DNA of 64,000 nucleotides. Source: an uncultured Collinsella sp. (GTDB taxonomy: Bacteria > Actinomycetota > Coriobacteriia > Coriobacteriales > Coriobacteriaceae). Within the stretch, counting starts at the first letter, position 1, and every line of letters begins with the position of its first letter. This document shows positions 35,625 through 45,115 of this stretch, in pieces. Made by a program: the position numbers and the translations under genes. The notes below the pieces were generated by a model. It was not told the origin of the DNA, did no database searches, and worked only from the letters and a program-made list of their open reading frames with translations. The stretch is taken from assembly GCA_900767675.1 (NCBI GenBank), contig CAAFZX010000022.1, positions 166,425 through 230,424 of the forward strand, in the 5' to 3' direction.

Positions 35625-36110
35625 TTAGTTGAGGGCAGCTTGGGCTAGACGGGCTTCGGCGTCCTCCTCGGTGACGCCCAGGGCCACGGCGAACTCCTCG
35701 ATGGAGCGGCGCTTGGCTTCCTTGAGTACGCGCATGTAGTAAGAGCTGGGCTTTTTATCTGCTTCCTCGGCCTGGCGAATGCGGTGCATCATGGTCTTTG
35801 CCACGCGGACCGTCTCGGGCGCACCCAGCTTGAGCTGCTGCTTAAAGTGCGTCTCCTCGAGCGAGCTGTTGCGCTCGGTAAAGGTGTCACACTCCAGCTC
35901 GTCGTAGTGGCTCAGCAGGTGCTCGGCATCTTGCTGGGAGATGGCTGCGTGCAAACGATCGGCCTGCGCCACGGGGTACATAAGGATCGTCTGCGCATGT
36001 CCCTGCTTGGTTTCGAGCAACAGCATGGGCTGCGGCGTGTCGTCCCTAAAACCGACGACGGTGCAGACTCCCTGACCCGGATGAATGACGTGTTGACCGA
36101 TTGAGAACAT
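35625..36110 (-). CDS. CarD-family transcriptional regulator
   Basis: 161 residues; GGAGG precedes the start. N-terminal RNA-polymerase-interacting domain (FSIGQHVIHPGQGVCTVVGF), then an all-helical DNA-binding part. CarD proteins bind RNAP beta and stabilise open complexes, often at rRNA promoters. Confidence 0.9.
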   Translation of the reverse strand: MFSIGQHVIHPGQGVCTVVGFRDDTPQPMLLLETKQGHAQTILMYPVAQADRLHAAISQQDAEHLLSHYDELECDTFTERNSSLEETHFKQQLKLGAPETVRVAKTMMHRIRQAEEADKKPSSYYMRVLKEAKRRSIEEFAVALGVTEEDAEARLAQAALN

Positions 36111-36452
36111 GCTACCTCCAACTTATACGAATTCACGTATGTTAAGAATACCACGCTGACGTGCGTAAACCCTTACTTTATGCAGGAAAAGCACACAACT
36201 CCGATAGGTAAGAGTATTCGATACTCGGAGCGGCTCATGCGCATATTTATGCATTTTCAACGGATGCATAATCAGCAGGCAGACTGCCATCTTTGAGCGG
36301 CTTCGCGCGAACTGTAGTCAATTTTGTGCATATGCAATATCAATCAACTTTACCCTGCGACAGTAGCTACCGCTTGTGATAGAGTGCTACAAACTCTGGC
36401 TTTTGCCCTACGAGTGACCAAGAGCTCGGGGGCTTTAACACAAGGAGGATCT
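36111..36452. other. Divergent carD/argS intergenic region
   Basis: 342 bases, A/T-richer than the flanks. It must hold promoters for both genes; no clear -35/-10 pair was fixed and no T-box signature was recognised. CAAGGAGG precedes argS. Confidence 0.35.
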
Positions 36453-38306
36453 ATGCCCGAGAAGATTGAAGAGCTGGTACGCGCTGCGCTTGCTGCGGCC
36501 CAGGAGGCCGGCGACCTTTCCGCATTTGAACTTGACGATTGCGCTATCGAGCGACCGGCTGATACTTCTCATGGCGAGTGGACCTCCACCATGGCCCTGA
36601 AGTCCGCCAAGCTGGCTCACTGCGCCCCGCGCAAGATCGCCGAGGCCATCGTTGCCCATATGCCCGAGGACCCCGCGATCGAGAAAGTCGAGATCGCCGG
36701 TCCTGGCTTCATCAACTTCTACCTCTCCGTCGCCGTCAAGAACGCCATCTTTGGCGAGGCTCGCGAGAAGGGCATGGACTTCGCTAAGTCCAACGTCGGC
36801 GGCGGCCTGAAGACCCAGGTCGAGTTCGTCTCCGCCAACCCCGTCGGACCCATGCATATCGGCCATGGCCGCTGGGCCGCTCTGGGCGACTCCCTCTGCC
36901 GCGTTATGGACCACGCCGGTTACGACATCCAGCGTGAGTTCTACATCAACGACCACGGTTCTCAGATGAACACCTTCGGCAACTCCATCAGCACGCGCTA
37001 TATGCAGCTTGCCGACATCATCGCCAAGCAGGGCGTGGACATCGATGAGGCTCACAAGATTCTGATCGCCGACCGCGATGCCTTTGTCGCCGACGAGAAC
37101 GACGAGCACCCCGAGACCCATCCGTATCAGGACAACTTTGCCGAGACCCTGGGCAAGGACTCCTACGGCGGCGACTACATCATCGACGAGGCTGCCGAGT
37201 TCTGGCGCACCGACGGCGACAAGTGGGTCGAGGCCGATCCGCAGGAGCGCATGGAGAGCTTCCGTGAGCGCGGCTACGTAAAGATGGTCGACAACATGCG
37301 CGACCTCTGCCACGCCGTCAATTGCGACTTCGATCGTTGGTTCTCCGAGCGCTCGCTGTATGTGAAGGACACCGAGGGCGAGACTGCCGGCACTTCCGCC
37401 GTCGACCGCGCTTTTGAGAAGCTCGACAAGATGGGCTACCTCTACACTAAGGACGGCGCCCTGTGGTTCCGTTCCACCGATCTGGGCGACGACAAGGACC
37501 GCGTCCTGATCAAGTCCGACGGCGAGTACACCTACTTCGCCTCCGACGTTGCCTATCACTGGGATAAGTTCCAGCGCGTCGACCACGTCATCGACATCTG
37601 GGGCGCCGACCACCACGGCTACATCGAGCGCGTCCGCTGCGTCTGCGACGCTCTTGGCTATCCCGGCAAGTTTGAGGTTCTGCTGGGCCAGCTCGTCAAC
37701 CTGCTGCGCAACGGCAAGCCCGTCCGTATGTCTAAGCGCAAGGGTACCATGGTGACCCTGCAGGAGCTCGTCGACGAGGTCGGCTCTGACGCCGCCCGCT
37801 ACACGCTCATCTCCAAGAGCTCCAACCAGATGGTCGACTTCGACATCGAGGCCGTCAAGAAGCGCGACAACTCCAACCCGGTGTACTACGTGCAGTACGC
37901 TCACGCTCGCGTGTGCTCCATCCTGCGCCGTGCCGCTGACGTTACGCCCGAGCAGGCTGACGAGATGGGCATGAAGGCCGTCGCCGCCAAGGCCATCGGT
38001 GAGAACGTCGATTACTCGCTGCTGACCGACCCGACCGAGCTCGCCCTTTCGCGTAAGCTCAACGAGCTCACCGATCTCATCGCTAGCTGCGCTCGTGACC
38101 GCGCCCCGTTCCGTCTGACGCACTTTGCCGAGGAACTCGCCGGCGACTTCCACAGCTTCTACGCTGCCTGCCAGGTTCTGCCGAGCGAGGGCCGTCCCGT
38201 CGACCCCGAGCTTTCGCGCGCCCGTCTGGCCGCTTGCGACGCTGTCCGCGTGACGCTCGCCCTGGTGCTTACCCTCGTTGGCGTGACTGCCCCCGAGCAG
38301 ATGTAA
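36453..38306 (+). CDS. argS: Arginyl-tRNA synthetase
   Basis: 617 residues; AAGGAGG precedes ATG 36453. Class I enzyme with the N-terminal Add1-like domain, HIGH motif (PMHIGHGRWAALGDSL), and a KMSKS-like RMSKRKG. C-terminal helical anticodon domain ends TLVGVTAPEQM. Codon choice is strongly biased toward C-ending codons, as expected for high expression. Confidence 0.95.
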   Translation: MPEKIEELVRAALAAAQEAGDLSAFELDDCAIERPADTSHGEWTSTMALKSAKLAHCAPRKIAEAIVAHMPEDPAIEKVEIAGPGFINFYLSVAVKNAIFGEAREKGMDFAKSNVGGGLKTQVEFVSANPVGPMHIGHGRWAALGDSLCRVMDHAGYDIQREFYINDHGSQMNTFGNSISTRYMQLADIIAKQGVDIDEAHKILIADRDAFVADENDEHPETHPYQDNFAETLGKDSYGGDYIIDEAAEFWRTDGDKWVEADPQERMESFRERGYVKMVDNMRDLCHAVNCDFDRWFSERSLYVKDTEGETAGTSAVDRAFEKLDKMGYLYTKDGALWFRSTDLGDDKDRVLIKSDGEYTYFASDVAYHWDKFQRVDHVIDIWGADHHGYIERVRCVCDALGYPGKFEVLLGQLVNLLRNGKPVRMSKRKGTMVTLQELVDEVGSDAARYTLISKSSNQMVDFDIEAVKKRDNSNPVYYVQYAHARVCSILRRAADVTPEQADEMGMKAVAAKAIGENVDYSLLTDPTELALSRKLNELTDLIASCARDRAPFRLTHFAEELAGDFHSFYAACQVLPSEGRPVDPELSRARLAACDAVRVTLALVLTLVGVTAPEQM

Positions 38307-38353
38307 TCTACGGGTCGTTTGACCGTGTAGGTTCGGCTTTGCTGAGCCCTGTG

Positions 38354-38386
38354 AGCCCGATCTCCCATGCGGAGGTCGGGCTTTTT
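38354..38386 (+). terminator. Intrinsic terminator of argS
   Basis: AGCCCGATCTCC and GGAGGTCGGGCT arms around CATGC, followed by TTTTT. Confidence 0.85.
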
Positions 38387-38584
38387 GCGTTTGACGGGGC
38401 TTTTTGGCGTGTTGGAAAATGCTACAAAAACGCAACTATACCGGTTTACGGGGCTGAATCGCTGCCTGGCGACCATAGCGACAGCAGTGAAAATAAAACC
38501 GCAGGTAGGCGGCTTGCCGAATATTAAAAATGTAAGGTATGGTTGGCTTGCGCCGTTCTTACACCGTAATCCGCCATAGTTTTG

Positions 38585-38629
38585 AAAATGACCCCTCGGG
38601 GACGGAGGAAAACGGACCATTTTTGTCCC
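38585..38629. repeat. Interleaved inverted repeat, family C copy 3
   Basis: AAAATG, GGGAC, CATTTT, GTCCC in a-b-a'-b' order; the interior GGGGACGGAGGAAAACGG is identical to copy 2 over 18 bases. Confidence 0.6.
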
Positions 38630-38653
38630 GGGGGAGAGCAGTGCGAAACCGTT

Positions 38654-38815
38654 CGCCACGAATCGGGCCTATCTACTACGTTTAGTCGCATACCCCGAAC
38701 CATGCCGAAAGGTGCGATATTAAAACCGCAGGTAGCGGGCTTGCGATTTTAGGAAGATCGAGGGAATGGTCAGGGGCCGCGGGGCAAGCGTAGTAGATAG
38801 GCGCGTTTCGTGGCG
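38654..38815. repeat. 162-bp inverted-repeat element (MITE-like)
   Basis: 27-base terminal arms (38654-38680 and 38789-38815) with two mismatches; GCCTATCTACTACG is exact. The interior has a nested palindrome TAAAACCGCA...TGCGATTTTA; a related ACCGCAGGTAG-CGG-CTTG segment lies at about 38498-38535. No ORF. Confidence 0.65.
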
Positions 38816-38882
38816 CGACTATTCCGGATGTCACGGCTTCACTCCTCTGGCGCGACATTTCAAGGCGCTTTTGATCAAGACA

Positions 38883-38937
38883 CTTTTGAGGAAGAGTGTC
38901 CCTGATGACTAGGCGTTTAAGAACGTCCGATGACTAA
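38883..38937. repeat. Interspersed repeat, family D copy 2
   Basis: GTGTCCCTGATGACTAGGCG, TTTAAGAACGTC and GATGACTA match the tail of the copy at 19105-19212. Confidence 0.55.
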
Positions 38938-38938
38938 G

Positions 38939-38966
38939 TTGCAGGTGGTTGCGGTTGTGTTACACT
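38939..38966 (+). promoter_or_regulatory. Putative rho promoter
   Basis: TTGCAG, 16-base spacer, TACACT. It leaves a leader of about 140 bases before the rho GTG, long enough for leader-based autoregulation as known for rho in other bacteria. Confidence 0.5.
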
Positions 38967-39110
38967 AACGCTGCGTATATGACGCAATCATCTCGATACA
39001 GATCAATGATGTCCGTCGTTTTTGTACGGAGCTAGACTGTTTAGCCGCCCTGAAGGTATATGCAGGGAGCATGTGATCACAGGGCTTGAAAAGAAAGTTG
39101 AGCAAACACT

Positions 39111-41729
39111 GTGTCTGATCAACAGCAAGAAAACGAAATAACGACGGCGCAAACCGCTCCCGCTGCACCGGTTGCGTCGGACCAGGTCGCGATGCCCGCG
39201 CCGGTGCAGGCCTCGGATCCTGAGGCCCCCAAGGCCGCTTCGACGCCTGCGCCCGCATCGGCTGAGAAGGTCGCGTCTGCCGCTGGCGAGGGAGTTGCCC
39301 CTGCCGCCGATGAGGATGCCGTGCCCGTAAAGCCCAAGCGCACACGCCGTGCGCCTAAGCCCGCCGCTGACGGCGAGGAGGCTGCAAAGCCCAAGCGTCG
39401 CACGACGCGCACGACGCGCGCGAAGCGGCCCGTTGCCGCCGATGCCTCGGCCCCCATTTCCGATGAGGTCGCGCAGGCTCGTGCGCTGGCGCAAATCAGC
39501 GAGGCTCAGGTTGTGCGCGCCCGTCGCCGTGCTGCCGAGCGCGAGGCCGCGGCACTGACCGAGCTTGCAGCGCCGGTCGTCTCCGAGGCGCCTGCGGCCA
39601 CCGAGGCCCCTGTCGCGGGGCAGCCGACCGAGAAGCCGGCTACGCGCACGCGTCGTCGTGCGGCCAAGTCTCAGCAGGATGCTGAGCAGGCGGCTCAAGA
39701 GTCCGGTGAAGCTCCGTCTCGTTCTGCGCTAGGGGAGGGTGCGCAGCCCTCTGAGTCTGCAACACCCGCCGAGGCCAACGAGGTTCCCGTCGTCGATCCC
39801 GCTCTTCGCCCGCACCGCCGCGGCCGCAAGCCCAAGGCCTTCGTCGAGGCCGAGAAGGCTGCCGCCGCCGCTGCAGCAGCCGCAGCTCAGGACGCCGCGA
39901 TGACCGCTGCGCCCGCGCCCCTCGCCGATGCTCCTGCCCAGGGAGCCGCTGCCACCGAAGCCGGTGCACCTGCAGAGGGCGAGCCCGCCGATATTCGCCC
40001 CGGTCGCAGCCTTCGCACGGCCGCTAAGCGCTCGTCCAAGGCCAAGGGTTCGAAAAAGGACGCGTTCGAGGATTCTGGCAACGAGGTCGCCGAGACAACT
40101 GTCGACTCCGCTCCCGATGCCGAGAACGCCGGTCAGCCGGCAGCCGAGAAGCCCAAGCGTACGCGCAAGAAGTCTGCAAAGGCTAAGGCCGTCGAGCAGC
40201 AGGCCGATGCCGAGCCCAATGCCGATGTCGATACCAAGGCCGATAACGAAGTCCCGGCCGGCACCGACGCCGCAACTCCGGCGGCCGAGGGCGCCACGAC
40301 CGCCGAGGCCGACGAGAACGTCCGCCCCAACCGTCGTCAGCACAAGCGCAACGACGAGCGCAACGAGCGCAAAGATGAGCGCAACAACGACCGCCGCAAT
40401 CGTCAGCGCGATCGCAAGCAGCGTAATAAGGAGCGCAACGCCGCCCCGACTGAGCCCACGCTTTCGCGCGAGGAGCTCGCGGCCATGAAGGTCGCCGAGC
40501 TGCGCGAAAAGGCCAAGGAGTTCGAGATCGAGACGACCGGCAAGAAGAAGGCCGAACTCGTCGAGGAAATCTACACCACCGCTGCGAAGGCCGAGGGCTT
40601 CCGTGACATCAAGGGCATTCTGCAGATTCGCCCGGACAGCTCCGGCATCATCCATGCCCACGGCTACATGAAGTCCAGCGACGACGCCTTTGTTCCCGCA
40701 TATCTCATTCGCTCCGCACGCCTACGCACGGGCGATGTCATCGAGGGCTCGCTGCGCCCCTCGCGCGGCGGCGACAAGCGCGCCGGCCTCACCAAGATCA
40801 CGACCGTTAACGGCATGGATCCTGAGCAGGCCCGTAACCGCCCCAAGTTTGGCGACCTTACCCCGGTCTATCCCAATGAGCCTCTGCGTATGGAGCACGG
40901 CAAGGATTCCATCACCGGTCGCGCCATCGACATCGTGTCGCCGATCGGCAAGGGCCAGCGCGGCCTGATCGTGTCGCCGCCAAAAGCCGGCAAGACCACG
41001 ATCCTCAAGAAAATCTGCCAGTCTATCTCGATTAACAATCCCGAGGTTCACCTCATCTGCCTGCTCGTCGACGAGCGCCCCGAAGAGGTCACTGACATGC
41101 AGCGCTCCATCAAGGGCGAGGTTGTTGCCTCGACCTTCGATATGCCCGCCGACAACCATACTCGCGTGGCAGAGCTCGTGATCGAGCGTGCCAAACGCAT
41201 TGTGGAGCTGGGTGGCGACGTCGTGGTGGTACTCGACTCCATCACGCGCCTTGCCCGCGCCTACAACCTGGCCGCTCCCGCCTCGGGCCGTATTCTGTCG
41301 GGCGGCGTCGATTCGGCTGCCCTGTATCCGCCCAAGCGTTTCTTGGGCGCTGCCCGCAACATCGAGAACGGCGGCTCGCTCACCATCCTGGCCTCCGCCC
41401 TCATCGATACCGGCTCCAAGATGGATGAGGTCATCTTTGAGGAGTTCAAGGGTACCGGCAACATGGAGCTCAAGCTCGACCGCGACCTGGCCGACCGCCG
41501 TATCTTCCCGGCCATCGATCCCGTTGCCTCGGGCACGCGCAACGAGGATCTGCTGGTCGACGAGCAGATGCGCCCGTTTGTCTTTGGCCTGCGCCGTATC
41601 CTCGCCGGCATGAACAATACCGAGCGCGCGGCCGCGTCGTTTATCAAGGGCCTCAAGGGCACCAATACCAACCAGGAGTTCCTGGTGCGTTCGGCAAAAA
41701 AGCACAGCGATTACGAGCAGACGTTCTAG
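39111..41729 (+). CDS. rho: Transcription termination factor Rho with long N-terminal extension
   Basis: 872 residues from GTG 39111, against about 420 in E. coli. Residues 1-450 are Ala/Pro/Glu-rich low complexity ending in an Arg/Asn/Asp-rich patch (RNDERNERKDERNNDRRNR), typical of high-GC Gram-positive Rho. Then the Rho N-terminal helix domain (MKVAELREKAKEFEIE), the RNA-binding cold-shock domain (GILQIRPDSSGIIHAHGYM), and the ATPase with SPPKAGKTT (near 625), LLVDERPEEVTDM and SITRLARAYN. The insert probably adds RNA-binding or condensate behaviour. Confidence 0.95.
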   Translation: MSDQQQENEITTAQTAPAAPVASDQVAMPAPVQASDPEAPKAASTPAPASAEKVASAAGEGVAPAADEDAVPVKPKRTRRAPKPAADGEEAAKPKRRTTRTTRAKRPVAADASAPISDEVAQARALAQISEAQVVRARRRAAEREAAALTELAAPVVSEAPAATEAPVAGQPTEKPATRTRRRAAKSQQDAEQAAQESGEAPSRSALGEGAQPSESATPAEANEVPVVDPALRPHRRGRKPKAFVEAEKAAAAAAAAAAQDAAMTAAPAPLADAPAQGAAATEAGAPAEGEPADIRPGRSLRTAAKRSSKAKGSKKDAFEDSGNEVAETTVDSAPDAENAGQPAAEKPKRTRKKSAKAKAVEQQADAEPNADVDTKADNEVPAGTDAATPAAEGATTAEADENVRPNRRQHKRNDERNERKDERNNDRRNRQRDRKQRNKERNAAPTEPTLSREELAAMKVAELREKAKEFEIETTGKKKAELVEEIYTTAAKAEGFRDIKGILQIRPDSSGIIHAHGYMKSSDDAFVPAYLIRSARLRTGDVIEGSLRPSRGGDKRAGLTKITTVNGMDPEQARNRPKFGDLTPVYPNEPLRMEHGKDSITGRAIDIVSPIGKGQRGLIVSPPKAGKTTILKKICQSISINNPEVHLICLLVDERPEEVTDMQRSIKGEVVASTFDMPADNHTRVAELVIERAKRIVELGGDVVVVLDSITRLARAYNLAAPASGRILSGGVDSAALYPPKRFLGAARNIENGGSLTILASALIDTGSKMDEVIFEEFKGTGNMELKLDRDLADRRIFPAIDPVASGTRNEDLLVDEQMRPFVFGLRRILAGMNNTERAAASFIKGLKGTNTNQEFLVRSAKKHSDYEQTF

Positions 41730-41768
41730 GCCGTCCGCCGCACGCGACAGCAACCATAGACATGCCAG

Positions 41769-41799
41769 AAGGGTCGGGGTTTAGATCCTGGCCCTTTTC
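41769..41799 (+). terminator. Intrinsic terminator after rho
   Basis: AAGGGTCGGGG and CCTGGCCCTT arms followed by TTTT. Confidence 0.65.
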
Positions 41800-41876
41800 G
41801 TATAGCCGCTCGCCAACGATTATTGACCTCACGACCGGCAAGCAGCGATTTTCCCGTTTCAATCCCGCTTCGTCGC

Positions 41877-41905
41877 TTGCAATCCCCAAGGGGGTTTCGC
41901 ATAAT
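41877..41905 (+). promoter_or_regulatory. Promoter of the Ala-rich membrane protein gene
   Basis: TTGCAA, 17-base spacer, CATAAT; about 137 bases before the start at 42042. Confidence 0.6.
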
Positions 41906-42041
41906 AGCTGTTAAGCTTCGCGACGGAAAACGCAGATGAAACGAACCATATACCGTTGCTTTGGGGCATAGCCCCGCTTCATCTTCTCTCGCGCAGCCAA
42001 CTGAATGATGCGATTTGGGTGCTGGAAGATGGGGAGAGCTC

Positions 42042-43511
42042 ATGGCTTCTTCTGATGCAACACAACGAGCAGTCCTTGCTGGACTTTCCTGCGGAATCGG
42101 CCTTGCCGCTCCCGTGGTGATGTATGCTGCCACGCTGCCGTTTTCGTCGGTGAACGAGACGGTCGTCGCGGGCGCTGTTCCCTTTGCCGTGGGTGCGGTG
42201 GCGGGCGTGGGTATCTATGCCGCCTCGCTCGGCATTTCTGAATATCGCGCGCAGCATGCCGAGCGTCTGTTCCAGCCCGACGCCATGGGTGGCGCCGCGA
42301 ACGTCAATCAGCATCAAGATGAGTTCCAGACCGCCTCGATGCCCGCCCAACAGCAGTGGGCTGCCCCTCAGGGCGTTGCTGCTGCGGCTCCTGCCGTTCA
42401 GGCAAACGCCGTGCAGCCCTCTTCGGTTTTCTCCGGCCTGACCGGTGCCTTCCAGCGCCGTCGTGCCGACGATGGTGTCCCCACCATCGCCCGCGCCGCA
42501 GACGCCATGAGCGAGGCCGACGCCTGGTCCATGATCGATAGCATGCTCGACGACGATTCGCCGGTCAGCTGCGATCCCACGCGCTCACGCGACGTCTACC
42601 AGGTCGCTATCGACGAACTCACCTACGGCGGACAGACCGGCTCCTATAACCGCGATGACATCGCTGCCGCTGCGCGTGCCGTCTCGGGCTCTCATGCCGC
42701 CCCTGCGGGCAGCACGGCCGCCTTTGTGGCGCTCGTGGCTAACGCCGCCAACAACGCCGCCACGGCTCAATCCGTTACGTATGACACTGCCGTGCCCGTG
42801 ACCCCGGCTGCCGCCACCGCCGTTGACCCCTACGCCAACGAGCCGCTGGCCGTCGACGAGGAGGCCATTGCCGCCCGCCGCGCTGCCGAAAGCTCGCTGT
42901 GGGGCGCTCCTGCACAGCAGCAGGCGGCGGAGGCGGTGCCGTACAACGCGAACCTTGCTAACATGCCGATCATCAGCGACGCCTCTGCTGCGGCCATCGA
43001 TCTTGATGATCTTGACGAGCCGGTCATCTCGAACGACATGCCGTATGTGGTCGCTGCCCCGGTCGATGTCCCGGCCTCCGCGTCCCAGTCCGTCGCTGTC
43101 GACGAGCCTGTCGATGCGACTTCCGAGGAAGACGTCCCCATGGCCGATTATTCGGGCCACGAGGGCATGTGGGCAGCCGCTGCCGCAATTTTGGACGAGG
43201 CCGTAGAGCCTGCCTCCGTTGCCGCTCCGGTGTTTACGCCTGCTCCTCAGCCCGCTGCCCCCGCTTACGTTGGCCGCCACAGCGCCGTGTTCCCCGAGGA
43301 TACCGCCCGCATCTCGCGCGAAGGTATCGAGCGTGCCGAGGCCATTGCTGCCGGCATCATGGAGAACCGTCGTCACGAGCGCGTCAATCAGATTCTCGAG
43401 GAGGAGATCAATCGCGTTCAGTCTGCGGCGGTAAGGCGCACGGGCCGTGCGTATCTGAGCGTTATCGAGGGTGGCACCGCCAGCTTTGAGCCGCTCTGTG
43501 CGGAGGCATAA
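42042..43511 (+). CDS. Ala-rich membrane-anchored protein of unknown function
   Basis: 489 residues; ATG 42042 with GGGAGAG upstream. Two N-terminal hydrophobic helices (about 10-30 and 38-60) are followed by a long Ala/Val/Asp-rich, probably disordered region, and a C-terminal helix (EGIERAEAIAAGIMENRR...RVNQILEEEINRVQ). No known domain. It may sit in the cytoplasmic membrane with its body in the cytosol. Confidence 0.75.
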   Translation: MASSDATQRAVLAGLSCGIGLAAPVVMYAATLPFSSVNETVVAGAVPFAVGAVAGVGIYAASLGISEYRAQHAERLFQPDAMGGAANVNQHQDEFQTASMPAQQQWAAPQGVAAAAPAVQANAVQPSSVFSGLTGAFQRRRADDGVPTIARAADAMSEADAWSMIDSMLDDDSPVSCDPTRSRDVYQVAIDELTYGGQTGSYNRDDIAAAARAVSGSHAAPAGSTAAFVALVANAANNAATAQSVTYDTAVPVTPAAATAVDPYANEPLAVDEEAIAARRAAESSLWGAPAQQQAAEAVPYNANLANMPIISDASAAAIDLDDLDEPVISNDMPYVVAAPVDVPASASQSVAVDEPVDATSEEDVPMADYSGHEGMWAAAAAILDEAVEPASVAAPVFTPAPQPAAPAYVGRHSAVFPEDTARISREGIERAEAIAAGIMENRRHERVNQILEEEINRVQSAAVRRTGRAYLSVIEGGTASFEPLCAEA

Positions 43512-43518
43512 TTTCTGC

Positions 43519-43968
43519 ATGCTTAAACTCGATCGAAAATGGGCGGTCGCGACCTGCCTGATGGTGCTGTTCATCTGGGGCAATTCGATGGTTCCCGGCA
43601 CGGGGTCCGGTTCATTGAGCTTGTCGATTATGGAGGTCGTTCGCGGCTTTCTGCGCGGCATGGGGCTTCCGTATGAGTGGGTGACCAACTTCGTCATTCG
43701 CAAGTGCGCGCATTTTACCGAGTACATGGTGCTCGGCATTCTGGCGACGCACGCTTTCGATATCGAGGGCCGTCGCACCTTTGACGTATTGCTTCCCACG
43801 GCGGTTTTCCTACTGCTGATCCCCTCGATTGACGAGACGATTCAGCTCTTTGTGCCCGGTCGCGCCGGTATGATCACCGACGTGATGATCGACTGCTGCG
43901 GAGCGATGACGGGCGTTGTGCTTCGATATCTTCTACGATCGCTCACATATGCCAAAAAAGCCGCCTAG
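43519..43968 (+). CDS. VanZ-like membrane protein
   Basis: 149 residues from ATG 43519. Four predicted helices with the VanZ pattern: FIWGNSM, IRKCAHFTEYMVLGIL, IDETIQLFVPGRAGMITDVMIDCCGA. VanZ-type proteins confer low-level teicoplanin resistance in some hosts; most are of unknown function. It starts 7 bases after the preceding gene. Confidence 0.85.
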   Translation: MLKLDRKWAVATCLMVLFIWGNSMVPGTGSGSLSLSIMEVVRGFLRGMGLPYEWVTNFVIRKCAHFTEYMVLGILATHAFDIEGRRTFDVLLPTAVFLLLIPSIDETIQLFVPGRAGMITDVMIDCCGAMTGVVLRYLLRSLTYAKKAA

Positions 43969-43999
43969 GACACATTGCTTGTCCTAGGCGGCCTTTCTT
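43960..43999. terminator. Bidirectional terminator
   Basis: GCCGCCTAGGAC and GTCCTAGGCGGC arms with a T-rich tail on + and six A before it (T on -); serves the VanZ gene and the convergent ROK kinase gene. The left arm overlaps the VanZ stop codon. Confidence 0.85.
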
Positions 44000-44080
44000 T
44001 ATTTGGGGGCTTATACAGGGCGTGGCGGCGTTATCCCGTAGGATGGGATTGCTGGACGTTGCGGCGCCCCTTTGGCTCGC

Positions 44081-44974
44081 CTACTGCTGAAGCGCGGCGG
44101 CACCCAGGGCCAGGCAGCCCATGATGCCCTGCTTGCCCTCGAGGCTATTGTTGACAATGTAGGTGTCGATATCGTTGAGCTCGGGCGTGACGATATAGCC
44201 GTTGAGCATCTCGGCGCACTTTTTGCGGGCGAGCGGCACGATAGGGGTGTGATCGGCAACGCCACCGCCGATGATGATCTTCTGCGGGGCATAGCACAGC
44301 GTGTACGTCATGAGCGCCTGTGCCAGATAGCCCGCGAGCAGATCCATGGCCTCCGGGTCATCGGCCATGTCTCCGGCGCTCTTGCCATCCCAGCGCTTTT
44401 TGACGCCGGGACCGGCGATGAGGCCCTCCAGGCAGTTGTCATGGAAGGGGCAGGCACTGTGCTCGCCGATGGTGTCACGCGGGTCGCGTGTGACCAGGAT
44501 GTGACCGGCCTCGGGGTGCATCATGCCGTGGACGAGCTGACCGCCCGAGAGCACGCCGGCGCCCACACCGGTGCCGATGGTCAGGTAGACAACGTCGCTG
44601 AGGCCCTGCGCGCAGCCAAAGGTGACCTCGCCCAAGCAGGCGACGTTGACGTCGGTGTCGTAGCCACAGGGGATATTGAGCTCGTTTTGGATGGTGCCCA
44701 GCAGGTCGAAGTAGCGCCATGCGGTCTTGGGCGTCTCTAAAATCTTGCCGTACTGGGGCGAGGCGGGGTTGACCGCGGTGGGGCCAAAGGCGCCGATGCC
44801 CAGCGCGGCGATGCCCTTGTCGGCAAACCATGCGTTGACGGCCTCAACGGTCTCCTGCGGGGTCGTGGTCGCGATCTGCTCACGCTCCAGGACCGTACCG
44901 TCTGCATAGCCCGTGGCGCAGACCATCTTGGTACCGCCGGCCTCGAGCGCTCCGATAAGCTGCTGCTCTGCCAT
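44081..44974 (-). CDS. ROK-family sugar kinase, probable fructokinase
   Basis: 297 residues; start 44974. ATP-binding GALEAGGTKMVCATG at the N-terminus, YLTIGTGVGAGVLSGG, ROK zinc site HPEAGH...CPFHDNCLEGL. The compact size and this zinc motif fit ROK fructokinases. No transporter is adjacent. Confidence 0.87.
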   Translation of the reverse strand: MAEQQLIGALEAGGTKMVCATGYADGTVLEREQIATTTPQETVEAVNAWFADKGIAALGIGAFGPTAVNPASPQYGKILETPKTAWRYFDLLGTIQNELNIPCGYDTDVNVACLGEVTFGCAQGLSDVVYLTIGTGVGAGVLSGGQLVHGMMHPEAGHILVTRDPRDTIGEHSACPFHDNCLEGLIAGPGVKKRWDGKSAGDMADDPEAMDLLAGYLAQALMTYTLCYAPQKIIIGGGVADHTPIVPLARKKCAEMLNGYIVTPELNDIDTYIVNNSLEGKQGIMGCLALGAAALQQ

Positions 44975-45115
44975 AGTATTCCTCTCTCTGGGACGAGTTG
45001 CTCCGTGACTAAAGTATAGAGCTCTAAACCATTTAAGAAAGCGCTCTAAAAAGAAGCCCTGCAACGCGGCGGGCGGTGCGGGGCTTCTTTGGTTGCTTTA
45101 GTTGCCGGGCCGTCC

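Noticed and set aside
36435..38435. 666-codon ORF on the minus strand opposite argS
   Set aside because: Antisense shadow of strongly codon-biased argS; no domain, no ribosome-binding site.
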